Positions 11,994-23,715 of a DNA stretch of 64,000 nucleotides are shown here, one piece after another. Numbering within the stretch: position 1 is the first letter of the stretch; each line of letters starts with the position of its first letter. The translations under genes were made by a program, and so were the position numbers. Below the pieces are notes generated by a model. It was given only the letters and a program-made list of their open reading frames with translations, did not search any database and was not told the origin of the DNA. The stretch comes from Ophiobolus disseminans (Eukaryota > Ascomycota > Dothideomycetes > Pleosporales > Phaeosphaeriaceae), in the NCBI GenBank assembly GCA_010093685.1, contig MU006218.1:1738933-1802932 (forward strand), in the 5' to 3' direction.

Positions 11994-13170
11994 GAGCCCA
12001 TAGAGCAACGAGGATGTGTTTGATGGGAGATGATGGAGTTCCGGGGTACGGATCAAATGCGCTCTTTATTTAATGATTGTCTGCTCGCTCGATATCCCCT
12101 CTCGCGTGTTGGCAGAAGTTTTGGGTACTTGGGCTTGGACGCATACTGTCGCTTACTTTTTCCTGTTTGTCGCATTTACCGGTCGTTGGAGGCCTGCACG
12201 CTACTATAGACACAGCTGTATCAATCGCATCATATATTACGTCTTTCCTGGCATTTCGTTGCGGAGGAGTATGCGCAACGGGCGCAAAGTTTACGTGGAG
12301 CGATCGAGATTGGGCCCCGTGGGCGCTGCACAGCCCTACATGGCATTGCTCGTCAATCAGCCGTGCTCCTGCACATTTACACGACCCAACAGCAAGCCAC
12401 GCAGCAATCCGCCGTCGGGCTCACTCGCAGCACAGCCGCTCATTGGCTGCACAAATGGAGGACTCAACACAGCCACGCTCAATCTATCGGCTTTGTGTGC
12501 AAGTGTGAGGTCCTTCGTTTCGGCAACGCAGACTTGGCGTCTCGAACACCAAGAACAGGCAGCAGACTGGAGGGCACATTTTCGCCCTGTTCGCCCTCCT
12601 TGTTCGCCGAATGGAGGCCGCACACAACTTCCCGGTTCTGCGCACAGCCTGGACGATGCTGCAGGTTGACAGCTTCACTAACACGACGGCACTTTCGATG
12701 CGCTCATGACTGCATGCCACTTCAGCGTATTGGCAGCAGACGAGGAGACCTCCCATTTTCCCGTTGAAGGACCCCCCGGCTCTCCCGCATTCGCACGACT
12801 TTCCCTTATCCTCACCGGTAGCCCGTGCGTGGGGACACAGAAACTGGAGGACCTCTTCGCGCATTCCTGGTTGCGCAAATCAAGAGTCTGCTTAATCGTC
12901 AGCGCTTGGGGCGGTGTGCGCAGTTTAAGGGTACTAATGCTGCAGATGTGCGCTGTGCAGGCAGTTTGACGGTTTGCGTACCTCTTTGAAGCTGTCTCAT
13001 GGTTAGGCGTAAGGCTGCGGGCTAAACATCGGTAGGTGAATTTGATTCTGTCGGTCATTTGCCTTCTAGGTGGGCATCCTGGGCCGGCCCGGGTGCCTTG
13101 CAAAATAAAATACTTTGGCTGTTGGCCTGGTTGGAGCGTTAGGCATCCATGCTGACTAGTCATAGCAACT
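11994..13170. other. Spacer between the two zinc-finger genes
   Basis: Nearly 1.2 kb containing the 3' UTR of the first zinc-finger gene and the promoter of the second. Open frames on both strands overlap each other and none has recognisable content or supporting splice sites. No repeat or element was seen. Confidence 0.5.
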
Positions 13171-15964
13171 ATGTCACGTTTGAATATGAGCTATCCATCG
13201 TTCGCCTTCAACGTTCAAGAGCCCGCAGAACATCTCAACTTCAATCAACGAGCACCACATCCGAGCAGTAATGGCTCGCAGCAGTGGGTGCCGCCCGCGC
13301 CCCAAAGTGTACAATGCAATATGCCGAGTCCTTCGACTTCTGTGAGGTCGACGATGACTGCTCCAGCACAATTGCGTGGCCGCGGAACCTATAATCCACA
13401 AAGGAGAGGCGCGATAGATGATAGGATCGACCCGAACCTTCCTGGAGTGGGGACACATTTGGTGCCTCCTGGACATGTTGCGCAAACCAACTACAACATT
13501 GAGCGAAGCATGCGTGACGAAGCATGGAATCCACTGCACTTGACTAGTGACGGCCGAACGCCGCTGCATCAAGCAAATGCAAACTTCCAGCATTGTCCCC
13601 CAGCACCTGGGTCCGTAGCCAGCATAGCAAACGGATCAGACTCGGGTTTCTACTCACAGTCCGCTGTTAGTAACGATGCAAGCCGTTTGTATCAGCCTCG
13701 TGTGTCCCATAATGGCACTCAGCAGATGGAGAGCGCGAAACCTCGGTCGACAAGAAGCGACGCTCCAGCTATGACTCGCGTGCACTCAGACCAAAGATCT
13801 CAGATCAGTCGAGCCAGTAGCCGAAGTGGAAAGCCAGTCAATGAACTGCAGTGTCAGATGTGCCCTGAGATTATGAAGTGTAAATCAGACTACAAGTACG
13901 TATCAACCCCTCTGAGATACCAAGCTTGCTGACAGGCCATGTAGAAAGCATAAGTTAAGACATGAGAAGCCATTCATGTGCAAGGAACCTGGCTGCAAAC
14001 GAAATGGTCAAGGATTCACTACCGTGAACGACCTTGATCGACATAGGAAAAGTGTTCATCGGATAGGATTGTTGAAGAAATCGTATCAATGTGCCTCTGA
14101 GACTTGCAGAAACAAAGAAAAGATATGGCCACGGCTTGACAACTTCAAGCAGCACATTGAACGGATGCATAAAGACGAAGACCATGATGACTTGATCAAA
14201 AGGTACATTAAAGAATATAGGTTCCACGCAAATGGCTAATAGCGGCAGGTCCGCTTCCATTCCTAAGCAGCGGGATACCATACCAGAAATTATGTCCGTG
14301 GCTCCGATCGACACTATGATTGCTGGCATGGACAAGTCTTTCTCTGGCCAAGGTAGCTATGAATCCAACGTGGAAGCGGAGATGAGAGGAAATCCGGATC
14401 TAACCCAATGGCCGGCTTCTCTTGATCCCTCGCGTGATCTCCTGGCATTCTACCAGACACCGGGTTCGGTGCCTAGATTCGATCAACAACATGCTCCCAG
14501 CGAGCGACGTAAGGTTGGTAATTTCCCGGGCTCCCAAATTCAAGCAGGTAGGGCGTCCGTGCAATTAAGAACGTACAACATACCCCAGGCATCCACACAA
14601 ATAGAATCAGCCACCATGCCCCAAGGAACAAGCAAGGATGGCCAATTAGGGCAGCGTTCCGCTGAGCAACACCGCAAACTGTCAGACGCGCCGCAATCCA
14701 AGTCTGAGCAACAGCGCCAGGCGCTAAAGAAGTTCTCAAAAGCCGTCTCCAACGAGATGGAGGACTCATCAGTAGATCTTGAGCAGCTTGTTTTGCGAAT
14801 TCTTGCCAGGACAGCCGAGACGGAAGAAGGCGAAGATGAGCTGCACGAAAACGAGCAAGGGTCGACGGGCAACCGCACACAAGGTGATCGTTCGAACAAG
14901 GTATTTCTCACAAAAAGCGAGGCCATCAAAGCGACGCAGATGATCTCGAACCTCATCAAGCAGAGCCCAGGGTCTGCGTACTCGCAGCCACGCAAATCTA
15001 GTCAAGGCTTCAATGCCAACACCAAGGTCTGTGACATCTGTGGCTACGCAGTAGCTCGCGTCTGCGACCTCAAGAAACACATGAAGCGCCATGCGAAACC
15101 GTATGGCTGTACATATCCCAAATGCCATAAACGCTTTGGTGCCAAATCAGACTGGAAGCGTCACGAGAACAGCCAACACTTCCAACTCGAAGCATTCCGC
15201 TGTGGTCAGAAACTATCTTCAGGGCAAGCCTGTGGCGAGCACTTCTTCCGCGTCGAGCCCTTCAAGCGGCACCTGAACGATCAGCACAAGATTACCCGGG
15301 CAGAAGACCGAGAGATGGAAGCCAAAAGTCGTAGGATAGGAAAGAACTGCCAACAGCAGTTTTGGTGCGGGTTTCACAATGAAATCATTGTGCTGAAGGA
15401 ACGACGTAATGCAGCGTGGGACGAACGCTTCGACCATATCGCATATCATTTCGAGAAGGACAGGAGGAGTATAGAGGAGTGGGTGTGTGCCGAGGAGAAC
15501 AAGACAAAGAAGGAACTGCTCAAGGATATGGATCGGTATGTGTTTGACGATGAGGATGAGAGGGGCGTGGGGGTGGGAGGGCAGGCGGACCACCCGCCAC
15601 CACCTCCTCCTCCTCCTCCTCCCCCTCCTACAGATCCAAACATGGCAACGATGCCGCATATGGATGGACCATGCCCGTCACCATCGCCCATGGACCAAGT
15701 TCCCGTAGATGAGATGGGTGCATCGCTTAAACGCGGAGCCGACGATGATCTTCAACCCAATGATCGGGGGAAGCGGCGAAAGACTATCATGACGAACAGG
15801 TTCTGTGTAAGTGATTCACGTATCCGAAGACGGACCAAAGCTAACTTGCATAGTGTGCCTGCGGGAATTCGTGTGGTCTGTTCCAGACGTCCTGTATTGG
15901 TATTGATTGCCGGCATCAGGTGTGCGACAACTGCGCAATAGAGTATAGCGAGGATCTCGAGTGA
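13171..15964 (+). CDS. Second multi-C2H2 zinc-finger protein with Cys-rich C-terminus
   Basis: Four exons (13171-13895, 13945-14202, 14249-15806, 15854-15964) encode 883 residues; every junction keeps the frame. A first finger group spans intron 1, residues about 228-318: LQCQMCPEIMKCKSDYKKH, then FMCKEPGCKRNGQGF and YQCASETCRNKEKIW. A second group lies at about 586-672: KVCDICGYAVARVCDLKKH, YGCTYPKCHKRFGAKSDW, and a longer variant with CGQKLSSGQACGEHFF. A WCGFHNEII...H...H segment follows and may be a further degenerate finger. Then come a Pro run (about 778-792) and, in exon 4, a 36-residue tail with eight Cys and one His (including CACGNSCG and CRHQVCDNC). This is probably a DNA-binding regulator. 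Finger order and linker style resemble the upstream gene, suggesting old duplication. Confidence 0.85.
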
Positions 15965-16293
15965 GGTTGCGGGTGCAGTGGAAGCAGAGTGGAGAGTCTT
16001 GAATATACTGTAGATTTGGTGTGTGCTTCTGAAATCGATTCGAGTTTTGAGTACTGCGTGCCTTTAAGTTGCACGGTTCTCAGTTGTGACATGTGAAAAG
16101 CGATATGCTATGGTGGATTAATTGTGTCTTGGATTTTGCGATGATGGTGGAAGAGGTGCAGTGGTGAAATGGCAGGGGTGTCGGAGGTGCTAGCGCCGCT
16201 GAGCGTGGCCACGTAAAGCTCTCGAGGCTCGACAAGCTCCGCGACGCGGTGCAGCAAGCAACAACTCCCTCTTCCACCACCCTTCTTTTAACC
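15965..16293. promoter_or_regulatory. Spacer: 3' UTR of the zinc-finger gene and STT3 promoter
   Basis: A 329-base gap between two same-strand genes. The last 60 bases before the STT3 ATG are rich in C and T (CTCCCTCTTCCACCACCC), a common fungal leader pattern. No TATA box or other specific site was seen. Confidence 0.4.
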
Positions 16294-18709
16294 ATGGCTG
16301 CTGCACAGGAAAGCTCCTTCCTGAAGCAGGCGAGCGGCCCCAACACCCGGGGCCTGCTGCGAGTAATCATCCTGTGCTTGATCGCGGGCGCCGCAGTGAG
16401 CAGCCGTCTGTTCTCGGTGATTCGCTTTGAGAGCATCATCCACGAGTGTCAGTACCGCATTGATAAGACACAGAGGCAATTGACTGACAGGAGAGGGCAG
16501 TCGATCCGTGGTTCAACTTCCGGGCGACCAAATACCTGGTCGAGCATGGCTTCTACAGCTTCTGGGACTGGTTCGACGACCGTACGCTTCTCTCTCCCAC
16601 ACACACGCCGGGCGAACAATGAACTGACACGCACATGCAGGAACATGGCATCCCCTGGGGCGCGTCACTGGCGGCACTCTCTACCCCGGCCTGATGGTGA
16701 CCAGCGGCGCCATCTACCACTTCCTGCGCGCCCTCGCCATGCCCGTCGACATCCGCAACATCTGCGTCCTCCTCGCGCCCGCCTTCTCGGGCCTGACCGC
16801 CTTCGCGACGTACCTCTTGACCAACGAGATGGTCGAGTCGCCGTCCGCCGGCCTGCTCGCCGCCGCCTTCATGGGCATCACCCCCGGCTACATCTCGCGC
16901 TCCGTCGCAGGAAGCTACGACAACGAGGCCATTGCCATCTTCCTGCTCGTCTTCACCTTCTACCTCTGGATCAAGGCCGTCAAGCTCGGGTCCATGTTCT
17001 GGGGCGCAATGGCGGCCCTGTTCTACGGATACATGGTGTCGGCGTGGGGAGGATACGTCTTCATCACGAACCTGCTGCCGCTGCACGCTTTCGTCCTGAT
17101 TTGCATGGGACGGTACAGCCCGAGACTGTACGTCAGCTACACGTCGTGGTATGCGCTCGGCACGCTTGCGAGTATGCAGATTCCCTTTGTTGGTTTCCTG
17201 CCCATCCGCAGCAGCGAGCACATGTCCGCGCTGGGCGTCTTTGGCCTCCTCCAGCTCGTTGCCTTTGTCGACTGGGTCCGCGCGCAACTTCCGGGCAAGC
17301 AGTTCCAGACGCTGCTCCGCGCACTCGTCCTCTTCATCTTTGTCGTCGGCTTTGGAGGACTGGTGCTTCTGACCGTCACTGGAGTGATTGCGCCCTGGAC
17401 TGGCCGTTTCTACTCGCTCTGGGACACGGGATACGCTAAGATCCACATCCCCATCATTGCATCCGTCTCCGAGCATCAGCCGACCGCATGGCCCGCCTTC
17501 TTCTTCGATCTCAACATGATGATCTGGCTCTTCCCCGCTGGTGTCTACATGTGCTTCCGCAAGTTGACCGATGAGCAGGTCTTTATCGTCATCTACGCCG
17601 TTCTTGCCAGCTACTTCGCCGGAGTCATGGTTCGTCTGATGCTTACATTGACACCCATTGTCTGCGTGGCCGCGGCCATGGCCTTCTCTGAGATCTTGGA
17701 CGTCTTCCTCAGCGCGAAGACTCCCGAAGCTCCCGAAAACGACAGCGGAAGTGCGGACACTGCCAAGGTTGCGGCTGCCGTTGTGGTTCCCGAGGGACTA
17801 CGGTCGACCCGCAACCCCATTGTTGGAATCTACTCGTACGCTTCTAGGCTCACCGTTGTGGGAGCTGCCCTCGTCTACCTCATGCTCTTCGTTCTCCACT
17901 GCACCTGGGTCACTTCAAACGCCTATTCTTCGCCCTCTGTTGTGCTCGCGTCTCGACTACCAGACGGCAGCCAGCACATCATTGATGATTACCGTGAGGC
18001 ATACTACTGGCTCAGGCAAAACACGGCCCAGAATGCAAAGATCATGTCCTGGTGGGATTACGGATACCAAATCGGTGGCATGGCTGATCGCCCAACGCTA
18101 GTTGACAACAACACCTGGAACAATACCCACATTGCCACCGTGGGTAAAGCTATGAGCTCCAGTGAGGAAGTCAGCTACCCCATTATGCGCCAGCACGAAG
18201 TTGATTACGTGTTGGTCGTGTTCGGTGGACTTTTGGGCTACTCTGGTGATGACATCAACAAGTTCCTCTGGATGGTCAGGATCGCAGAAGGTATCTGGCC
18301 TGACGAGGTCAAAGAACGCAGCTTCTTCACCCCACGTGGCGAGTACCGCGTGGACGACGAGGCTACACCGACCATGAAGGCCAGCTTGATGTAGGATTAT
18401 CACGTCTATCTTGCAATACGTCACTAACAATATGATAGGTACAAGATGTCATACTACAATTACAACGCGCTGTTCCCCGCAGGACAAGCACAGGATCGTG
18501 TCCGCGGCTCGAAACTGCCTCTTCAAGGCCCAGAACTTAGCACAATTGAGGAGGCCTTTACGAGTGAGAATTGGATCATCAGGATCTACAAGGTCAAAGA
18601 CCCGGACAACTTTGGCCGCGACCATTCAAGCGCGGTGTCTTTCGATAAGGGCCACAAGAAGAAGAGGTCCGCAAAGAGGAAGGGACCGAGGGTGTTGAGG
18701 GTGGAGTAG
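16294..18709 (+). CDS. STT3: Oligosaccharyltransferase catalytic subunit STT3
   Basis: STT3 transfers the lipid-linked glycan to Asn in N-X-S/T sequons of nascent proteins in the ER lumen. Four exons (16294-16447, 16501-16581, 16641-18390, 18439-18709) give 751 residues, slightly above the yeast length. Joining exons 1 and 2 restores HE-FDPWFNFRATKYL with the DxD-like catalytic Asp region; exon 3 begins with RTWHPLGRVTGGTLYPGL. About a dozen membrane segments follow. SVSEHQPTAWPAFF carries the SVSEHQ loop, and the lumenal acceptor-binding WWDYGYQIGG motif is intact, followed by DNNTWNNTHIA (DK/MI-type region). The C-terminus is Lys/Arg-rich. Intron 3 has an unusual GTAGGA donor but is required for family-conserved LMYKMSYY. 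Confidence 0.95.
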
Positions 18710-19139
18710 ATCAACTTTGTCTCGTTTTGGTAGAATATTTGAGCATCTGTATAAATAAGCCAGGATGGCATTGGGCAGGCGGGCGTTTGTGAAGAATAAA
18801 AGTTGTTGAGCTCCCGTTGTAGGTTGTCAAGGTGAGACTTCGATTTATCACTCAGTAGGCCGGTGTCGGTGTGTAGCCGAAAAGCATTGGTGAGCAGTAG
18901 TTGCAGCAACGTAGGCAAGAGCCACCGCGCCGTCATTTCATCATTCATTGCGGCATTCTCTGTATCACTCTAATCCGCCTCTCTTCCTTGCCGGTTCAAT
19001 CTCTTGCGTCGACCTCTCTGGCCGCCTCTTGGCCCTTCCAACTCTGTACCACCCTGCCGCCTTCCATATCACCCCGTGCCTCCCACGGGCCTACCTCGAC
19101 CAACTTTCGCGCGCACGATCGCGCTTTCCCCGCAACACC
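18710..19139. other. Spacer between STT3 and the next plus-strand gene
   Basis: 430 bases holding the STT3 3' UTR and, from about 18960, a C/T-rich promoter and leader for the gene at 19140. No recognisable site or repeat. Confidence 0.4.
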
Positions 19140-21613
19140 ATGGCCAACGAGGAGCAGAGAAGGGCCTTTGCGTCGTACATGGGCACGGCCGGCACCAGCG
19201 CCGGCCAGCAAGTTCCCCAGTATTCAGGCGGATACGCCAGTTCAGGCAACCCATATCTTTTCCAGGTGTGAGTGCGACGCGGGAGCCTTGGAGCCTGAGA
19301 CAATGGTTGACTGATTGCGCGCTATAGAAGTTTTTTCCATCGATGTTTCGGGAGCGTTCGCTACACGGCGCAAACAACAGCTTCAGCTCACATCATTAGC
19401 AGCAGTTCCCCGGCGTCCAAGGGCTCCCGACGGCCCCGACACCTCCGCCAGCCGCGCCCTCGTCTGTCGCTTCGTACCCGAGCTATACAAGCGGGTTCCA
19501 GGGCAGATTTCAAGGTGGGTACCAGAACGTCTATCCCCAGAGTGGACTACAACAGGGTAGCTATCAGCAAAACGGCCTACCGCAACGCCCACCGCCGCTA
19601 GGCCAGAGTGAAGCGTTCCCCAGCCAGCAGTCGCAGCATCAGCAGCCTGCACAGCCAGGCCATCTACAGGGCTCAAGAAACTACAGCAACCAACCACTCC
19701 CTCCACAGGCCTCGAGAAACTACAGCAACCAGCCACTCCCACTTCAAGGCTACAACGCGGGTTGGCAGTACACCAATCCAATGGCGCGGCAGAACGGACA
19801 GCCAAACGGCGACACCGCCCCAAAAGGTGCCATGGTGCCATCGCGCAACTTCGCGGGAGACATCGTCAGATCAAGTCATGAGCAGTTTCACTTCCACCAG
19901 TATGAGCAGGCTCCCCCGCAAGAAGCGCCCGCGCCGCCCCAGGATCAAACAGTGCCGGTGCTGTTGTGTCACACGTGCAGCGTTTGCAACCAGATGCGCT
20001 CCGCAGGCTACCATCGCCACAACCCCGTCGTTCCTGGCAAGCCTCTGGTGCTAACTCCCTGCCGGAAGTGCAAGAAGAAGATTAAGAGTCAGCGTCGCTC
20101 CATGAGCAGCTTCACGCGGGTCAGGTCGTGTACGGCCGACGTACCTTGCGACTGGCCTAGCGAGGACGTCCAGATCGACATCGAGTATGCTGAACATAGG
20201 GGCAGGGCACGAAGCCGAGACGTCGTCTACGTGTACATGCGCTCGCCGAGCCGCCCTCATGTCGTCAGGCAGAGCTCAAGCCAAACGAGGCTTGGTCTGC
20301 GCGTGCTGCAGCAGGACCCGAAATCTCCCTATGAGTCGAGGACGACGAGAGTCCGAGTCTCTTCGCTGAGCCCTCGTCGCGCTTCGAGGTACGGCGAGCT
20401 TCATCCTGTCCCCGATGTTGTGCGCCCAAAACAGCCCAAGCAAGATGACCAGCGTCCTCCGCCTACCAATCCCAACCACATCTCCACTGGCGAGCCATGG
20501 CCCATACCTGATGGCATCCATGCTCACTTACATAGGAAGGCCGAGATGAATGCACCGCGCCGGCCGAGTTCGAGGATTGAAGAGTTGGACCACTCTCCTC
20601 CAACGCACACGCGTACCACGAGAGTCGAGTATCGAACCGAATCGGTTGAGCGTCGTCGTAATGTCTCCCCAGCCCGCGTCAGCTTTCGAGAGGAGAAGCG
20701 AGATGATGGAGCTGAGGCACGCATGCGGGCGCATCCACAGGCTTTCCGTGCTGTGTGTCCAGAACAACGCAACTTTAGAGCAGACGAGAGCACTACTGTG
20801 GAGCAACTGTACCGTGGACGCACGCACCGCCAGAATTCTCCAGGTCGGGGCATTCTCAAGTCACCTGCTCGGGAGGAGACGCCGCGCCGAAGGCACATGC
20901 GCGATAGCCAGCAGAGCACTGCAGTCGAAGTCGGAGGTGCGAAAGTGCATTGGGGTTCACATCGAAAGGAGGAGCAGCCGGCACCAGACGACCGAGGCAG
21001 GCAGCGCCCCGCAGATGATGCTCCACGCTTCGGCGACGACTTTGAGCTATACCACAACTTCACTCGACGGCGATACGTTGACGACCCTGAACCCGCGCCA
21101 CCTGTTGAGGAGTTTGAGCGCGTACGTATTCGCCGCCGCTCGCCATCCCCAGGTCAGTTCCGGGAGGACATCCGCATCGACCGAGCACGGAACATTTCGC
21201 CTCCTCCGCAGAGACCTGCTCAAGACGTACGCATCCACAACACTACTCCCCAACCACATCGTGAACGCGAGCGTGTGGTCCGCCCCCCACCATCCCCAGA
21301 GCGCCCAGCACATATGACCTTCCGCCACGTCTCGCGCGACCGCTTCGTCGCACGCGCGCGCTCTGTCACGCCACCTCCTGCTCGCAAACCGGCCTCGGAT
21401 GACATGACGGACTCGGAGAGCGCTCATTCGGGCGAGCTCCTTGAGACCCGAACTTTCAGGGACTTTGATGAGAATGGCAAGCCGGCTATCTTCGTGGAGG
21501 AGAGGCGTAGGGTGAGGATGCTGGAGCAGGGGAGTGAAACGGGTGGGAGGAAGGAGTTTAGGATGTTGAATGAGAGGGCGCCGCAGATGCAGAAGAGTTG
21601 GCGGGAGGTTTGA
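19140..21613 (+). CDS. Arg-rich conserved fungal protein of unknown function
   Basis: Two exons, 19140-19265 and 19400-21613, encode 779 residues; the acceptor is ambiguous because AG-CAG-CAG gives three phase-compatible ends. The N-terminal 200 residues are Gln/Pro/Tyr/Ser-rich with a near-perfect repeat (SRNYSNQPLP twice, about residues 137-156). A compact Cys-containing module follows: LLCHTCSVCNQMRSAGYHRH and TPCRKCKKKIKSQRRS, together a C-x2-C-x2-C...C-x2-C arrangement that could bind zinc. The remaining 500 residues are very rich in Arg, Pro, Ser and Glu with many SP and RRR blocks (for example RRRSPSP), like RNA-associated or cytoskeletal disordered proteins. No signal peptide, membrane segment or enzyme motif. 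Function unknown. Confidence 0.75.
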
Positions 21614-23042
21614 GGGTTGAAATTGGGAATGGGATATACGAGGATTGGCATATTGAGGTGTACAGAGGTGGATTGCTTGTTTCGAGGAGTTTGAGTGCGG
21701 GTTCTGGGGTTGGGATCGGTTGGACTGGATTGGATGCTTTTCATTGTGTACTTTTATTCTACCTTATTGACCTAACAGACTGCTACCGTATGATTGTGGA
21801 TGCTCTCGACAGACTTTCATGTTTATTGAGTGGTGCAATCACAAAAGAATGTGGCTGGTTTGAAGAGTGTATGTTAGCTTCTTTCCTTTGATTTTGTTCC
21901 GATAGCGCTGTGTGCCCTCGTGTGAGCCTCTTCGAAACTTGTAACGGTTTGGGCTCTGCCCAGACCTACTCTAGTACGAGTTGGGATAGCTTATGTACGG
22001 TCATGTATATAAGCAGGTCTGCCCACCTCAGATAGTCAATTCAGCGCAGTCCTCCTCTATCCACGCACCCGTCGCAAAACTCAACAGGTACACAGACTCT
22101 ATACACTCTCAGAATCCTGCTCATGCTTATATCTCATGAATGAGATTTGATGTACATCAGCATCTTTGGTGTGCCTTTTGTTCCTTATTCCTCTATCCCA
22201 CCGTTGCACTTAGCTAAACACTATGGGCAATCTGACTCGTGGGCAGTAGGCAGCCAGCTATCCCAAAATTCAAAGCAGAGTCAACTATGACATTATGCGA
22301 TACATACTGCTAAAGTTAATCTTCTTCAATATAGCCTCCTTTGTAAAATCTGCATGCTGACTGCACGTTCAATTCGCCGCGCAAAACACATCCGAAACCA
22401 AGCTTTCGCCAAGCAGAGCTTAGCCCGCAACCCACCGCATTAGTGGGTCCAGTGGCTTGCGAAATGACGACGCCGGCGGCACTCGAATGCGCAAAATCTA
22501 GCCTGCAACGTCTAATCGCGTGGTTGGAGCAACATGGATGACCTTAATTACATCACGGCGCGTCCATCAGTCAGTGGTATAAGAAGCTTGGTGGCGCAGT
22601 AATCAGAGGTGAGAGAGTTTTGCGCGTGGTGACGAAGCATGTGCATGGACGCGGCCTTATTTGCGCCAATGATTTTGGCCGGATGCTGGAGTGGCTGGCG
22701 GAAGACCGGCCGATGGAAACTGGACGGGGGATGGCATGAGGTGGATTTAAGAGGACTACTGCCCCTGGGGATGGAGCTGCGTCTGTTTACTCCTTTGTTC
22801 ACCTACCTACCTTCCGCCTATCCGATTTTAGGAGCCCCGAGAGGTGCATTGTACTTTCCAATTATTTGTGCGAATACACCTCCATTGACAAGCTTCTCGG
22901 CGTAAAGCTTGGTTTCGCGCGCAACGACGGAATCATTACCTCATTGATTGACCAGGGCGTCGCAAACGGGTCGAGAACATCCACGACGCTTGAAACCGTG
23001 CATTGCAAGCTTCAGTAATTACATTTTCGAAGAAGAATCAAC
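21614..23042. other. Gene-free interval containing a possible solo LTR
   Basis: 1.4 kb without a supportable gene. A 147-base LTR-like segment lies at 21940-22086 (listed separately). The right-hand part, from about 22850, is the likely promoter of the small gene at 23043. Nothing recognisable was seen between about 22100 and 22850. Confidence 0.4.
21940..22086 (+). repeat. Candidate solo LTR (Copia-like style)
   Basis: The segment begins TGTAACGGTTTGGGCTCTGC and ends AAACTCAACA, the TG...CA termini typical of long terminal repeats. It has a near-palindromic GGTTTGGGCTCTGCCCAGACC block near its start and a strong TATATAAG box in the middle (22007-22014), followed about 60 bases later by the end. 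That is the U3-R-U5 order of a short fungal Copia LTR. No matching five-base target duplication is seen (AAACT versus GGTAC) and there is no second copy in the window, so this remains a candidate. Confidence 0.35.
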
Positions 23043-23439
23043 ATGGCGGCGCAAGGATATTATCAAGGTGGTCAAGCACCGCAGTACCCGCAGCAAAGGT
23101 CCGTCTCTTTCTCGTTTCACCACATCCAATCCCCTCATTTCGCCAAACCCTTCCAACATCCATCTAACCCTCCCGCTAACTTCAAAATACAGCTACGGCC
23201 CGCCACAACCCCAATACCAACAAGGCCCACCCATGCAATACGGCGCGCCGCCTGCACAGCAGCAAATGTACTACGGCCCGCCCCAGGGCCAGCAGTATCA
23301 GCAGGCGCCGCCGCCGAAACAAAAGAAGGACCGCGGGTGTCTGACAGCGTGTCTTGCGACCCTGTGTTGTTGCTTTTTGTGTGAGGAGGGGTGCGAGTGC
23401 TGTGCGGATTGCTTTGAGTGTGCGGAGGATTGCTGTTAG
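23043..23439 (+). CDS. Small CYSTM-like cysteine-rich protein
   Basis: Two exons, 23043-23098 and 23193-23439, joined across a 94-base intron (GTCCGT donor, CCGCTAACTTCAAAATACAG end), encode 100 residues. The N-terminal two thirds is a Gln/Pro/Tyr/Gly-rich tail (YGPPQPQYQQGPP and similar). The last 31 residues start at the Cys of RGCLTACLATLCCC and contain 13 Cys, first mixed with hydrophobic residues and then with Glu/Asp. This is the layout of CYSTM modules, small tail-anchored palmitoylated or metal-binding stress-related proteins of fungi and plants. Membrane anchoring through the Cys-rich helix is inferred. Stress or metal tolerance is a family-level suggestion only. Confidence 0.8.
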
Positions 23440-23630
23440 ATGGGAGGGGGGTGAGGGATGTGTGGGGGCAATATACCTGAGCTCTGGTCTATCCTTCTTT
23501 GAAATTCTTGTTCCTGTTCTTTTTGTAGTTTGACAACGAGTAAGTTATTTTAATATGTTCCTTGACATTGACATTTTGACTGCGATACCTTGCTGGTTAG
23601 TGGGCTTTTGGTTCAGGTCCCGATTGGGTA

Positions 23631-23699
23631 AGCTCGGTGGCCTAGTTTGCGACCACCGTGCGCGAATGCGGCCACCCAGCTTAACACGCGATAACTCAA
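23631..23699 (+). repeat. Left terminal inverted repeat of the Fot1/pogo element
   Basis: Begins AGCTCGGTGGCCTAGTTTGC right after TA. Compared with the right copy it differs at four positions, among them GCGA for GCGG and TTAA for TCAG, consistent with RIP-like transitions in this copy. Confidence 0.9.
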
Positions 23700-23715
23700 C
23701 AACGCCGCACTCAAT

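Noticed and set aside
16553..17476. 307-residue minus-strand frame opposite STT3
   Set aside because: Shadow of the STT3 coding strand; no independent features.
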